Source: Xanthomonas hyacinthi
GTDB taxonomy: Bacteria > Pseudomonadota > Gammaproteobacteria > Xanthomonadales > Xanthomonadaceae
Direction: 5' to 3'
Assembly (NCBI RefSeq): GCF_009769165.1
Contig: NZ_CP043476.1
Coordinates: 2,735,001 to 2,799,000 of the forward strand
DNA: 64,000 nucleotides
The position numbers and the translations under genes were made by a program. Numbering within the stretch: the first letter of the stretch is position 1; each line of letters begins with the position of its first letter. Positions 26,583-34,785 of this stretch are shown one piece after another. Below the pieces are notes generated by a model. It was not told the origin of the DNA. It did no database searches and saw nothing but the letters and a program-made list of their open reading frames with translations.

Positions 26583-27473
26583 TTAGCCGCCGACCACGGC
26601 GTGCAGCGCTGCGCCCAGCTCCGGATAGCGGAACACGTAGCCTTCCTGCTGCGCACGCGTCGGCAGCACCCGCTGGCTGCCGAGCAGCAGGTCGGCCATC
26701 TCGCCGAAGGCCAGGCGCAGCGCCGCGGCCGGCGCCGGCAGCAGCGCCGGCCGGTGCAGCGCCTGGCCCAGTTGCTGGGCGAAATCGGCGTTGGTCACCG
26801 GGGTCGGTGCGGTGGCGTTGTAGGCGCCGTCGCCGCCGTGCTGCAGCAGCCACAGCAACAGGCCGACATGATCGTCGCGGTGGATCCAGCTCATCCATTG
26901 CCGGCCGTCGCCCATGCGCCCGCCCAGGCCGAGCCGGAACGGCACCAGCATCCGCGCCAGCGCGCCGCCGTCGCCGCCGAGCACCACGCCGGTGCGCACC
27001 AGGCTGGTGCGTACGCCCAGCGCCTGCGCACGCAGCGCCTCGGCCTCCCAGTCGCGGCACAGCTGCGCGGCAAAATCCGCACCGGCCGCGCTGCGCTCGT
27101 CGAGCAGGTCGTTGCCGCGGTCGCCGTAACAGCCGATCGCCGAGCCGGAGAGCAGGCACGCGGGACGCTGCGCCGGGTCCAGTTGCGCGATCCAGTCGAG
27201 CAGCGCACGGGTGCTGCCGATGCGCGAGGTGCGGAAGCGACGCTTGCGGGTCTCGTTCCAGCGACCCGCGCTCAACGGTTCGCCGGCCAGATTGATCGCC
27301 GCGTGTGCCGGTGCCGCGCCCTGCAGGTCTTCGAGCGCCTGCACGCCCGGCAACGCACGTGCCGCGCGCGCCGCGTCGCGGGTGAGCACGCTGACCTGGT
27401 GTCCGGCCTGGAGCAGGGCGGGGCAGAGGGCGCGGCCGATGAATCCGGTGCCGCCGGTGACGAGCACATGCAT
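26583..27473 (-). CDS. TIGR01777/YfcH-like epimerase-family protein
   Basis: NAD(P)-binding extended SDR-like protein (296 aa) of the YfcH/TIGR01777 (SDR39U1) family; biochemical role not established. The Rossmann start MHVLVTGGTGFIGRALCPAL fixes the start codon. Downstream signatures include AAINLAGEPLSAGRW, SGSAIGCYGDRG and MGDGRQWMSWIHRDDHVGLL, and the C-terminal DUF1731 region (QRVLPTRAQQEGYVFRYPEL) is present. It stands alone on the minus strand with a REP-like element downstream. Confidence 0.9.
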   Translation of the reverse strand: MHVLVTGGTGFIGRALCPALLQAGHQVSVLTRDAARAARALPGVQALEDLQGAAPAHAAINLAGEPLSAGRWNETRKRRFRTSRIGSTRALLDWIAQLDPAQRPACLLSGSAIGCYGDRGNDLLDERSAAGADFAAQLCRDWEAEALRAQALGVRTSLVRTGVVLGGDGGALARMLVPFRLGLGGRMGDGRQWMSWIHRDDHVGLLLWLLQHGGDGAYNATAPTPVTNADFAQQLGQALHRPALLPAPAAALRLAFGEMADLLLGSQRVLPTRAQQEGYVFRYPELGAALHAVVGG

Positions 27474-27702
27474 GACGCTGGTTCCGCGAGCGGGGAGCGG
27501 CAGTGTAGGGTTGGCCGGCATTGCGGCCGAGTGAATGCGCCTGCCGATGGCCGCCATGCGCATCGCCGCGGCGGCGCACGGCTTCGCGGCGCGTGCACCA
27601 CGCGCGCGTCACGCTGCGCCTCCGCCTCCGCGTGCGCGTCCCGCAGCGCAGCCATCCATCCATCCTGGGTCTGTCCTCTTCCGCCTCTGCCATGCTCGCG
27701 CC

Positions 27703-29001
27703 ATGACTGCCCCCACTGCGCTCCAGCAACCGCTGCGCCGTCGCCGTGTTGCCGCGCGCTTGCTGCTGGCGCTGGCGTTGGCCACGGGCGCTGCGCTCGC
27801 GGCGCCGCCGCAAGCGGCCGACCAGGCCAGCGCCGACTGCCTGGCCGCGCTGCTGCGCCAGCTCGGCTGGCGCATCGACAGCACGCCTGCCGCGCAGCCG
27901 CGGCTGCTGCCTGGCGCACCCTGCGCACGCAGCTCGCTGGCCGATGCGCAGGCGCACGGCGACCTGCAGGCGGCGTTGCCGGCGCAATGGGACCAGGCGC
28001 AACGGCGCGACGCGCTGCGCGCGCTGCTGCAGGCGCCGGCCACGCACTGCGGCTATTTCCTGCTGCTCGGCGCGGCCACCCAGCGTGCGGTGACGCAGTT
28101 GCAGGGCAACCCCGGCTACCGGTTCAGTGCGCTGCAGCTGGGCTGGATCGGATTCGGCCCGGGCGGCGCGCGCCGGCAGGGCTGGCAGCGCTTCCGCAGC
28201 TTCGGCCGCGGCTACCGTCCGCTGCAGGGCAATGCGCGCGCGATCGAGGCCTTCTACAGCGGCCGCGTGCGCTCCGAATGCGGCGTCGGCCGGCAGATCG
28301 CGCAGCTGGCCACGCAGCGCGAGCTATACGGCGCTGCCGGCTTCGATCGCGCGTTCAGCGCCGGGGAATTGTCGATCGGCACCTTCCTCACCCTGCACGA
28401 CACCGACAGCATCCTGCTCGGCGCGCATGCCGGCGAATTCTTCGCCGACGGCAAGGCGGCCAAGACGTCGCAACTGGGCGGCGCCGCCTTCCTCGGCGCG
28501 CCCGGCTTCATCGCCCACGTGTTCGAGCGCCGCTACCTGGACGACATCAACAACCAGGCGGAGAACTTCGTGGTCGTGGCGGTCGGCGCCGAGGCGGCGG
28601 CGTTGCGCACGCATGGCGGCTTCGCCTACTACGACGCCAGCAACCGGCGCATCTGGGAACTGGCGCAGGCGTTGCGCGGACCCGGCCGCAAGCGCTTCGA
28701 GAAACTGCTGTTCGAGCGCGATCCCGTGCTGCGCGCGACGCTATCGCCGGCGCAACGCAGTGTCCTGGCGCAGCTCGATGCGTTGCTCGACGATCCCTTC
28801 TACCGCGGCTTCGAGGTGTACGTGCACCCCATGGGCCGCCAACCGATCGGCTATCACGTGGCGCGCCTGCTGGACCGCAATCCGCGCACGCCGTTCGCGA
28901 TCGACCTGACCCTGCACAACCTGCATACCACGCTGTACCGGCGCTGGCGCGACCAGCAGTTGCAGGATTGCGCGCAGGCGGCGCAGGCGCAATCGCCTTA
29001 G
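27703..29001 (+). CDS. Exported protein of unknown function
   Basis: 432-aa product I do not recognise. ATG 27703 starts a cationic N-region (PLRRRRVAARLL) and a hydrophobic core ending ALAAPPQA, a probable signal peptide. The mature part has paired cysteines (ADCLAALLRQ, GAPCARSS, THCGYFLLLG, SECGVGRQ). Well-ordered stretches such as GELSIGTFLTLHDTDSILLG, NNQAENFVVVAVG and VYVHPMGRQPIGYHVARLL look like a folded domain rather than low complexity. Codon use matches the neighbours. It lies alone before gnd (69-bp gap). A periplasmic enzyme is possible, but no catalytic motif was identified. Confidence 0.75.
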   Translation: MTAPTALQQPLRRRRVAARLLLALALATGAALAAPPQAADQASADCLAALLRQLGWRIDSTPAAQPRLLPGAPCARSSLADAQAHGDLQAALPAQWDQAQRRDALRALLQAPATHCGYFLLLGAATQRAVTQLQGNPGYRFSALQLGWIGFGPGGARRQGWQRFRSFGRGYRPLQGNARAIEAFYSGRVRSECGVGRQIAQLATQRELYGAAGFDRAFSAGELSIGTFLTLHDTDSILLGAHAGEFFADGKAAKTSQLGGAAFLGAPGFIAHVFERRYLDDINNQAENFVVVAVGAEAAALRTHGGFAYYDASNRRIWELAQALRGPGRKRFEKLLFERDPVLRATLSPAQRSVLAQLDALLDDPFYRGFEVYVHPMGRQPIGYHVARLLDRNPRTPFAIDLTLHNLHTTLYRRWRDQQLQDCAQAAQAQSP

Positions 29002-29070
29002 CTGCGCGTCAGCCGCGGCGCAACGCTTCGTGCGACCCTAACGGTCCTCTCTTCGAGCTAGGACAGACGC

Positions 29071-30012
29071 ATGGAACTGGGACTTGTAGGCTTGGGCCGG
29101 ATGGGCGCGAACATGGCCGAGCGGCTGGTGCGTGGTGGCCACCGCGTGGTCGGTTTCGACCTGGGCGCGGCGGCGCGCAGCGCGGCGCAGCAGCGCGGCG
29201 TGGAGACGGTGGAGGCGATGGCCGCGCTGGTCGCGGCGCTGCCGGCGCCGCGTGCGGTGTGGCTGATGGTGCCGGCCGGCAAGATCGTCGACGACACCCT
29301 GGCCGCGCTGCTGCCGCTGTTGGGCGAAGGCGACGTGGTCGTGGACGGCGGCAATTCGTACTACAAGGATTCGATGCGCCGCGCCGGCGAACTGGCCGCG
29401 CACGGCATCGCCTACGTCGATTGCGGTACCAGCGGCGGCGTATGGGGCCTGAAGGAGGGTTATAGCCTGATGATCGGCGGCGACGCCGCGGCGGTGCAGC
29501 GGCTCGATCCGCTGTTCGCGACCCTGGCGCCGGCCGCCGACGCCGGCTGGGGCCGGGTCGGTCCCAGCGGCGCCGGCCACTTCACCAAGATGGTCCACAA
29601 CGGCATCGAGTACGGCATGATGCAGGCCTATGCCGAAGGCTTCGCGCTGATGGCGCGCAAGCAGGAGTTCGAGCTGGACCTGCACCAGATCGCCGAGGTC
29701 TGGCGCCAGGGCAGCGTGGTGCGCTCGTGGCTGCTGGACCTGTGCTCCGATGCGCTGGGCAGCAACCCGGGCCTGTCCGGCATCGCGCCGTACGTGGAGG
29801 ATTCCGGTGAGGGCCGCTGGACCGTGGCCGAGGCGATCGACCTCAACGTCGCCGCGCCGGTGATCACCTTGTCGCTGCTGGAACGGCTGCGCTCGCGCGA
29901 CGACGATTCGTTCACCGACAAGCTGTTGTCGGCGATGCGCAACCAGTTCGGCGGGCACGCGATCAAGCACGAAACGCCGGCCGTGCCGCCGTCCGCGACT
30001 GCGGCCGGGTAG
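29071..30012 (+). CDS. gnd: 6-phosphogluconate dehydrogenase, decarboxylating (short form)
   Basis: Oxidises 6-phosphogluconate to ribulose-5-phosphate and CO2. At 313 aa it is the short YqeC/GndA-type enzyme rather than the 470-aa form; short forms often prefer NAD+. N-terminal cofactor motif GLVGLGRMGANMAERL, then VVDGGNSYYKDSMRRAGEL, CGTSGGVWGLKEGYSLMIGG and the substrate/catalytic segment GAGHFTKMVHNGIEYGMMQA with the catalytic Lys. NQFGGHAIKHE ends the conserved core. The stop TAG lies at the edge of a MITE-like palindrome, so the last residues (AVPPSATAAG) may be altered by its insertion. Confidence 0.93.
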   Translation: MELGLVGLGRMGANMAERLVRGGHRVVGFDLGAAARSAAQQRGVETVEAMAALVAALPAPRAVWLMVPAGKIVDDTLAALLPLLGEGDVVVDGGNSYYKDSMRRAGELAAHGIAYVDCGTSGGVWGLKEGYSLMIGGDAAAVQRLDPLFATLAPAADAGWGRVGPSGAGHFTKMVHNGIEYGMMQAYAEGFALMARKQEFELDLHQIAEVWRQGSVVRSWLLDLCSDALGSNPGLSGIAPYVEDSGEGRWTVAEAIDLNVAAPVITLSLLERLRSRDDDSFTDKLLSAMRNQFGGHAIKHETPAVPPSATAAG

Positions 30013-30165
30013 GGCGTGTCCTCGATTCCCGCGGGGCCGCTCTTGTGCGCCCTCGGCGCTACGTCATCGCCCGGGCGGAACCATCCTCCACGCCTTCTCG
30101 CTCTTGCTTGCCTCGTGCACGCACAAGAGCGGCGCGATCTGCTTGGGGATTGAGGACGCGCCCTA
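30010..30165. mobile_element. TA-flanked MITE-like palindromic element
   Basis: A 156-bp element with outer inverted repeats TAGGGCGTGTCCTCGATTCCC (first half at 30010) and its near complement ending GGACGCGCCCTA at 30165 (18 of 21 positions pair). Inside is a perfect 14-bp inverted repeat GCCGCTCTTGTGCG / CGCACAAGAGCGGC (30036-30049 and 30120-30133). No coding capacity. TA at both ends suits a TA target duplication, as made by IS630/mariner-type transposases, which would have to act in trans. It provides the gnd stop codon. Confidence 0.75.
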
Positions 30166-30177
30166 GGCCGCGGCGCG

Positions 30178-31221
30178 TCAGTCCAGCGCCAGCGTGCGGC
30201 CTTCGGCGGCGCTGCGCTGGCCGAGTTCGAGCAGCCGCATCACCGCCAGCGCCTGCGCCGCATCCACCGGCGCGGGCGCGCGCCCGGCCATCGCCTCGCG
30301 AAAGCCGGCATAGCAGTGCCGATAGTCGCCGCGCTGCGTCGGCAGCGCATGCGTGGCGGCATTGCCGTCGGCGCCGAGCAGGGTCAGCTCGCCGGCAAGC
30401 GGATCCTCACCCCACTGCGGCGCGGCCGGGGTGAGCCCGGCGCGCAACTGCGCCTCCTGCGTGTCCAGGCCATGCTTGAGATAGCTGCCGCGCTCGCCAT
30501 GCACGGCGAAGCGCAGCCCCTTCGCCGCCACCAGCGAGCCGGCATGCAGTACCGCGCGCAGCCGCGGGTAGCGCAGCACGGCATGGAAATAATCGGTCGC
30601 CTGTGCGCCGTGGCGCTGCTGCGCCAGATCGACCTGGATCGCCTCCGGCGGGCCGAACAATTGCAGGGTCTGGTCGAGCAGGTGTGGCCCCAGGTCGAAC
30701 CACAGTCCGGAGCCGGGCAGCGCATGCTCGCGCCAGCGGTCGCCGACCTGCGGACGATGGCGATCGAAGTGCGAGTGGAATTCGGCGATCGCGCCCAGCC
30801 TGTTCGCGTCGAGCAGCGTGCGCAGGGTCAGGAAGTCGCCGTCCCAGCGCCGGTTCTGGAACACGCTGACGATGCGCCCGGCGCGCTGCGCCTGGGCGAT
30901 GATCTGCTGCGCCGCGTCCACGTCCAGAGTGAACGGCTTGTCCACCAGCACGTGCTTGCCCTGCGCCAGTGCCGCCAGCGCCAGCGGCGCATGGGTCTGG
31001 TTCGGCGTGGCCACCACCACCGCATCGATCTGCGGATCGGCGAAGGCCTGCTGCGGGTCGGCGACGATGCGCGCCTGCGGATAGGCCGCAGCGGCTTCGT
31101 CGTGGCGGCTGGACACGATGCTGTGCAGGCGCAGGCCTGGCGTGTGCGCGATCAGCGGCGCATGGAATACGCGGCCGACGAAACCGTAGCCGAGCAGGGC
31201 GAGATGGAAGGGCTGGGGCAT
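30178..31221 (-). CDS. Gfo/Idh/MocA-family oxidoreductase
   Basis: NAD(P)-dependent oxidoreductase (347 aa), cytosolic; relatives act on sugars, inositols or scyllo-inositol. Rossmann motif HLALLGYGFVGRVFHAPLI at the N-terminus fixes the start (the longer open frame upstream lacks homology). The family EKP-type motif is KHVLVDKPFTLDVDAAQQII with the catalytic Lys, followed by SVFQNRRWDGDFLTLR, which places it in the YdgJ/YhhX-like branch. SGLWFDLGPHLLDQTLQLFG carries the conserved His. The substrate cannot be told. The gene reads toward the MITE and lies divergent from the BON gene. Confidence 0.9.
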   Translation of the reverse strand: MPQPFHLALLGYGFVGRVFHAPLIAHTPGLRLHSIVSSRHDEAAAAYPQARIVADPQQAFADPQIDAVVVATPNQTHAPLALAALAQGKHVLVDKPFTLDVDAAQQIIAQAQRAGRIVSVFQNRRWDGDFLTLRTLLDANRLGAIAEFHSHFDRHRPQVGDRWREHALPGSGLWFDLGPHLLDQTLQLFGPPEAIQVDLAQQRHGAQATDYFHAVLRYPRLRAVLHAGSLVAAKGLRFAVHGERGSYLKHGLDTQEAQLRAGLTPAAPQWGEDPLAGELTLLGADGNAATHALPTQRGDYRHCYAGFREAMAGRAPAPVDAAQALAVMRLLELGQRSAAEGRTLALD

Positions 31222-31376
31222 GGCGTCGAAGCTGCGCTGCGAGGGGGCGACCAGTATCCCGGCACAGGCCGTCACGCGGCGTGCACGCCTTTCACGCCGC
31301 CGCGATTTGCCGGTCACATCGCTTGTACGCCGCCGCGCAGACACTGCGCCACACACCTTCAAGGGAGGAGGACAGC

Positions 31377-31766
31377 ATGAAAAAGTTCACGTCGCCCACG
31401 CTGCTCGGCACCGCACTCGCATTCGGTCTGACCCTGGCCGCCGGCCAGGCGCTGGCCGTCGATCCGCCGAGCACCGCCGACAAGGACCATGCCGGCATGG
31501 TCCACACCGACGGCATGCAGCACGCGTCCAGGGAGCCGGTCGCCGACACCTGGATCACCACCAAGGTGAAGGCCGATCTGCTCGCGACCAAGGACGTCTC
31601 CGGTACCGACATCAAGGTCGAGACGCTCAACGGCACGGTCACGCTGTCCGGTGCGGTCGAGAGCAAGGCGCAGCACGACAAGGCCATCGCGGTCGCCAAG
31701 ATGATCGACGGGGTCAAGAAGGTCGACGCGTCCGGCCTGAAAGTGGCCGGCGCGGCCAAGCACTGA
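31377..31766 (+). CDS. BON-domain periplasmic protein
   Basis: Exported OsmY-like protein, 129 aa. Signal peptide MKKFTSPTLLGTALAFGLTL with cleavage near ALAVD. One BON domain (residues 58-122): DTWITTKVKADLLATKDVSG, then VETLNGTVTLSGAVESKAQH and MIDGVKKVDASGLKV, with the conserved Gly. BON domains bind phospholipids and stabilise the envelope, often under osmotic or general stress control. AAGGGAGGAGGA gives a very strong ribosome site. A T-rich terminator follows 62 bp downstream. Confidence 0.9.
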   Translation: MKKFTSPTLLGTALAFGLTLAAGQALAVDPPSTADKDHAGMVHTDGMQHASREPVADTWITTKVKADLLATKDVSGTDIKVETLNGTVTLSGAVESKAQHDKAIAVAKMIDGVKKVDASGLKVAGAAKH

Positions 31767-31828
31767 TCCTCGCGATCCGTGGAGGTGGGGCGCGCGACGA
31801 GGCGCGTCCCGCCTCCCCACGCAACGAC

Positions 31829-31852
31829 GCACTCTCCGGAGTGCTTTTTTTT
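31829..31852 (+). terminator. Intrinsic terminator of BON gene
   Basis: GCACTC-TCCG-GAGTGC hairpin followed by eight T residues. Confidence 0.92.
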
Positions 31853-31965
31853 GCCCGACACAGACGCATGTCGGGCATCCACCACACGTGGTGGCGCAGC
31901 GCTTCGCATTGCATTGACGCACGTTCAGGCATCATCAAGCGACGTTGGCTACCAGGCGAATTGCC

Positions 31966-32334
31966 ATGTTGGATGCTTACTCCCAGGCCGCGTCCCGCCC
32001 CGCGTCCGCACGCCCCGCGTCCGTCGGCGCGGTGGATTCGACCTCCTCGGCGGGCACGTCGCTGCGACCCTCTTGCTTGCCCCTCGCGCTGCGCCAGCTC
32101 GAATCGCAGCTGGGCATGCTGCTGGCCACCTTCCACGACGATGCCGGTTTCTGGGCGGCCTTCGCCAAGCTGATGCAGCACCTGGACGAAGACCTGGGCG
32201 CCGCCGAGCGTGCGCGCCTGCGCAGCCATGCCGATTTCCTGCTGGTCCGGGCCGGGATGTCGTCGTGGACGCTGATCGCTGCGACGCAGGGCGCGGCCGC
32301 CCGCACGGTGCAGGCTCCGCCGCGCCGCACCTGA
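31966..32334 (+). CDS. Hypothetical protein
   Basis: 122-aa product, not recognised. The first 45 residues are Ser/Ala/Pro-rich and probably disordered. Residues 48-105 look helical and folded (LALRQLESQLGMLLATFHDD, AAFAKLMQHLDEDLGAAERA). GC-rich third positions support coding. ATG 31966 (MLDAYSQAA) was chosen; a TTG 21 bp upstream is in frame. It precedes the kinase operon by about 200 bp with no obvious terminator between, but is not clearly part of it. Confidence 0.6.
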   Translation: MLDAYSQAASRPASARPASVGAVDSTSSAGTSLRPSCLPLALRQLESQLGMLLATFHDDAGFWAAFAKLMQHLDEDLGAAERARLRSHADFLLVRAGMSSWTLIAATQGAAARTVQAPPRRT

Positions 32335-32530
32335 TCGCATCACATCGGCATCGGCATCGGGCGGCGCACAGTCGCCCGTTTCTTTGTTCCCGAGCATTAG
32401 GATAGAGTCGCATTCGGATGGCGCGCTGGGGAGTTGCGCAAAGCCTGAATAATGCATCGTGCGATGGCAGGGATCGGCGGCAATGCCCGCCTCTCGGTGT
32501 CGCTGCCGTTCCCATCTTCCATGAACAGGT

Positions 32531-34342
32531 ATGCAGATCACCGCCAAACATGACGCCTGGGACCGCTGGCGCTTGCCGCTGCTGGCGTTAGCCGTGGTGT
32601 TGATCGTGATCCTGCCCTCGTTGCTGCTGCGGCAGATGAGCGACAGCACCCTGCATGCGGCCGACTGGGTCAGCCACAGCCAGGAGGTCACCGCGACGCT
32701 GAGCAGGTTGGAGGCGAACATGCGCGACATGGAATCGGCGGCGATGGCGATGGCGCACGACGTCGACTCGCCGATCCTGCGCATCCGTTTCAGCGCGTCG
32801 CGCGCCGCGATCGCGCCGACCATCGCGCGCCTGGTCGCGCTGACCCGCGACAACCCCGACCAGCAGGTGCGCATCGGCCGCCTGCAGAGCACCCTGGAGC
32901 GCCGCGGCCTGCTGGCCGCGCGCATCGCCCACAACCGCGACCCGCAGCGGATCCGTGCGCTGATCCAGGAGATGACCGCGGACAATCCGATCCGCGGCCT
33001 GGTCGCCGAACTGCAGCGGCGCGAGGACGCGCTGCTGGCCGAGCGCACCGCCGATGCCGACCAGCGGCGGATGCTGGCCTCGGCGATCAGTTGGGTGTCG
33101 CTGGCGGTGCAGTTGCTGCTGCTGGGCCTGGTGATCTGGCTGCTGCAGCGGCAGACCGGCCGGCGCCTGGACGCGGAGCGGCACATGCTGCGTGCCAATG
33201 CCCGCGCTGCCGCGGTGCTGCAGACGGTGCGCGAGCCGATCGTGCTGCTCGACAGTGAGCAGCGCATGCTGATGCACAACGCCGCCTTCGGCGAACTGTA
33301 CGGGCTGGACCCGGAGCCGGCGCCGAAGATGCTGGCCGAGGTCGGCGACGGCGCCTGGCAGGACCCCCTCGTGCGCCAGCGCCTGGCCGACGTGCTGCTG
33401 CGCGGACGCGAGCTGTGGGACTTCGAACACGAGCAGCGCGGCGCCGACGGCGTCGGCCGCACCATGCTGTTGAACGCGCGGCGCATGCCGCTGCCGGACA
33501 GCGAGGACGAAGTGGTGCTGATGACGGTCAGCGACATCAGCCTGCACAAGGCCTCGCAGCAGCGCATCCAGCTCCTGAACCGGCAGCTGGAGGGCAAGGT
33601 GGAGCAGGTCTCGGAGGTCAATCGCGAACTGGAGGCCTTCAGCTATTCGGTCTCGCACGACCTGCGCGCGCCGCTGCGCCATGTCGCCGGCTTCGCCGAC
33701 AAGCTGGCCCGCCACCTCGGCGACGGCGCCGACGAGAAGAGCCGCCATTATCTGGAAGTGATCGGCACCTCGGCGCGGCGCATGGCCTCGCTGATCGACG
33801 ACCTGCTGGTGTATTCGCGCCTGGGCCGCAGCGCGCTGCGCCTGCAGGCGGTGGACATGCAGTCGCTGGTGGCGGAGACGCGCTCGGTGCTGGATGCCAA
33901 CTTCCAGTCCGACCACGCCGGCAGCGGCCGCCGCATCGAGTGGAGCGTGGCGCCGTTGCCGATCCTGGTCGCCGACGAGAACATGATGCGCCAGCTGTGG
34001 CTGAACCTGCTCGGCAACGCGGTCAAGTACAGCGCCAAGCGCGAAGTGCTGGCGATCGAGGTCGGCTACCGGCTGCAGCCCGACGGCAGCCACCATTTCA
34101 GCGTGCGCGACAACGGCGCCGGCTTCGACATGGCCTATGCGGCCAAGCTGTTCGGCGTGTTCCAGCGCCTGCACAAGGCCAGCGAATACGCCGGCACCGG
34201 CATCGGCCTGGCCAGCGTGCGCCGGGTGCTGGCCCGCCACGGCGGCCATATCTGGGCCGATGCGGCGCCGGACCAGGGCGCGACCTTCCATTTCGTGTTA
34301 CTCCCCGCGCTCGAAGCGCCTCCCAACGAGTTGACCGCATGA
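32531..34342 (+). CDS. Sensor histidine kinase (CHASE3-PAS-HisKA-HATPase)
   Basis: Inner-membrane kinase, 603 aa. TM1 at about residues 14-34, a periplasmic CHASE3 domain (about 38-185; LHAADWVSHSQEVTATLSRL), TM2 (about 188-207), then a PAS domain (ILLDSEQRMLMHNAAFGELY). The HisKA domain has phospho-acceptor His376 (FSYSVSHDLRAPLRHVAGF). The ATPase has the N box (LWLNLLGNAVKYSAKR), G1 (DNGAGFDM), an F box region and G2 (GTGIGLASVRRVL). The sequence resembles phytochrome-like kinases paired with Rcp1-type regulators. Its stop overlaps the next gene by 4 bp, so the cognate response regulator is adjacent. The signal is unknown. Confidence 0.9.
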   Translation: MQITAKHDAWDRWRLPLLALAVVLIVILPSLLLRQMSDSTLHAADWVSHSQEVTATLSRLEANMRDMESAAMAMAHDVDSPILRIRFSASRAAIAPTIARLVALTRDNPDQQVRIGRLQSTLERRGLLAARIAHNRDPQRIRALIQEMTADNPIRGLVAELQRREDALLAERTADADQRRMLASAISWVSLAVQLLLLGLVIWLLQRQTGRRLDAERHMLRANARAAAVLQTVREPIVLLDSEQRMLMHNAAFGELYGLDPEPAPKMLAEVGDGAWQDPLVRQRLADVLLRGRELWDFEHEQRGADGVGRTMLLNARRMPLPDSEDEVVLMTVSDISLHKASQQRIQLLNRQLEGKVEQVSEVNRELEAFSYSVSHDLRAPLRHVAGFADKLARHLGDGADEKSRHYLEVIGTSARRMASLIDDLLVYSRLGRSALRLQAVDMQSLVAETRSVLDANFQSDHAGSGRRIEWSVAPLPILVADENMMRQLWLNLLGNAVKYSAKREVLAIEVGYRLQPDGSHHFSVRDNGAGFDMAYAAKLFGVFQRLHKASEYAGTGIGLASVRRVLARHGGHIWADAAPDQGATFHFVLLPALEAPPNELTA

Positions 34343-34779
34343 CCGCCATCCGCACCATCCTGCTTGCAGAGGACAGCCCCGCCGATGCCGAAATGGCGGT
34401 CGATGCGCTGCGCGACGCGCGCCTGGCCAATCCCATCGTGCATGTCGAAGACGGCGTGGAGGCGATGGACTACCTGCTGCGCCGCGGCGCCTACGCCGAC
34501 CGCGAGGACGGCCTGCCGGCGGTGCTGCTGCTGGACATCAAGATGCCGCGCATGGACGGGCTGGAAGTGCTCAAGCTGGTACGCACCGACGAATCGCTCA
34601 AGCGCCTGCCGGTGGTGATCCTGTCGTCCTCGCGCGAGGAAAGCGACCTGGCGCGCAGCTGGGACCTGGGCGTCAACGCCTACGTGGTCAAGCCGGTGGA
34701 CGTGGACCAGTTCTTCACCGCGGTGAAGACGCTGGGCACGTTCTGGGCGCTGATCAACCAGGCGCCGGACAAAGAGTAG
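34339..34779 (+). CDS. Single-domain response regulator (Rcp1-like)
   Basis: Stand-alone receiver (146 aa) without an output domain. Acidic pocket LLAEDSPADAEMAVDAL, phospho-acceptor Asp66 in VLLLDIKMPRMDG, Thr/Ser switch in VVILSSSREESDL, and Lys in AYVVKPVDVDQFFTAVK. The extended loop RRGAYADREDGLP is typical of Rcp1-type regulators that pair with CHASE3/phytochrome kinases. It is coupled to the kinase by ATGA overlap and followed 6 bp later by the hybrid kinase, suggesting a phosphorelay among the three. Confidence 0.93.
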   Translation: MTAIRTILLAEDSPADAEMAVDALRDARLANPIVHVEDGVEAMDYLLRRGAYADREDGLPAVLLLDIKMPRMDGLEVLKLVRTDESLKRLPVVILSSSREESDLARSWDLGVNAYVVKPVDVDQFFTAVKTLGTFWALINQAPDKE

Positions 34780-34785
34780 GCGCGC

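Noticed and set aside
26457..29465. 1002-codon open frame on the plus strand
   Set aside because: Covers parts of several real genes in other frames; Arg/Ala-rich shadow sequence.
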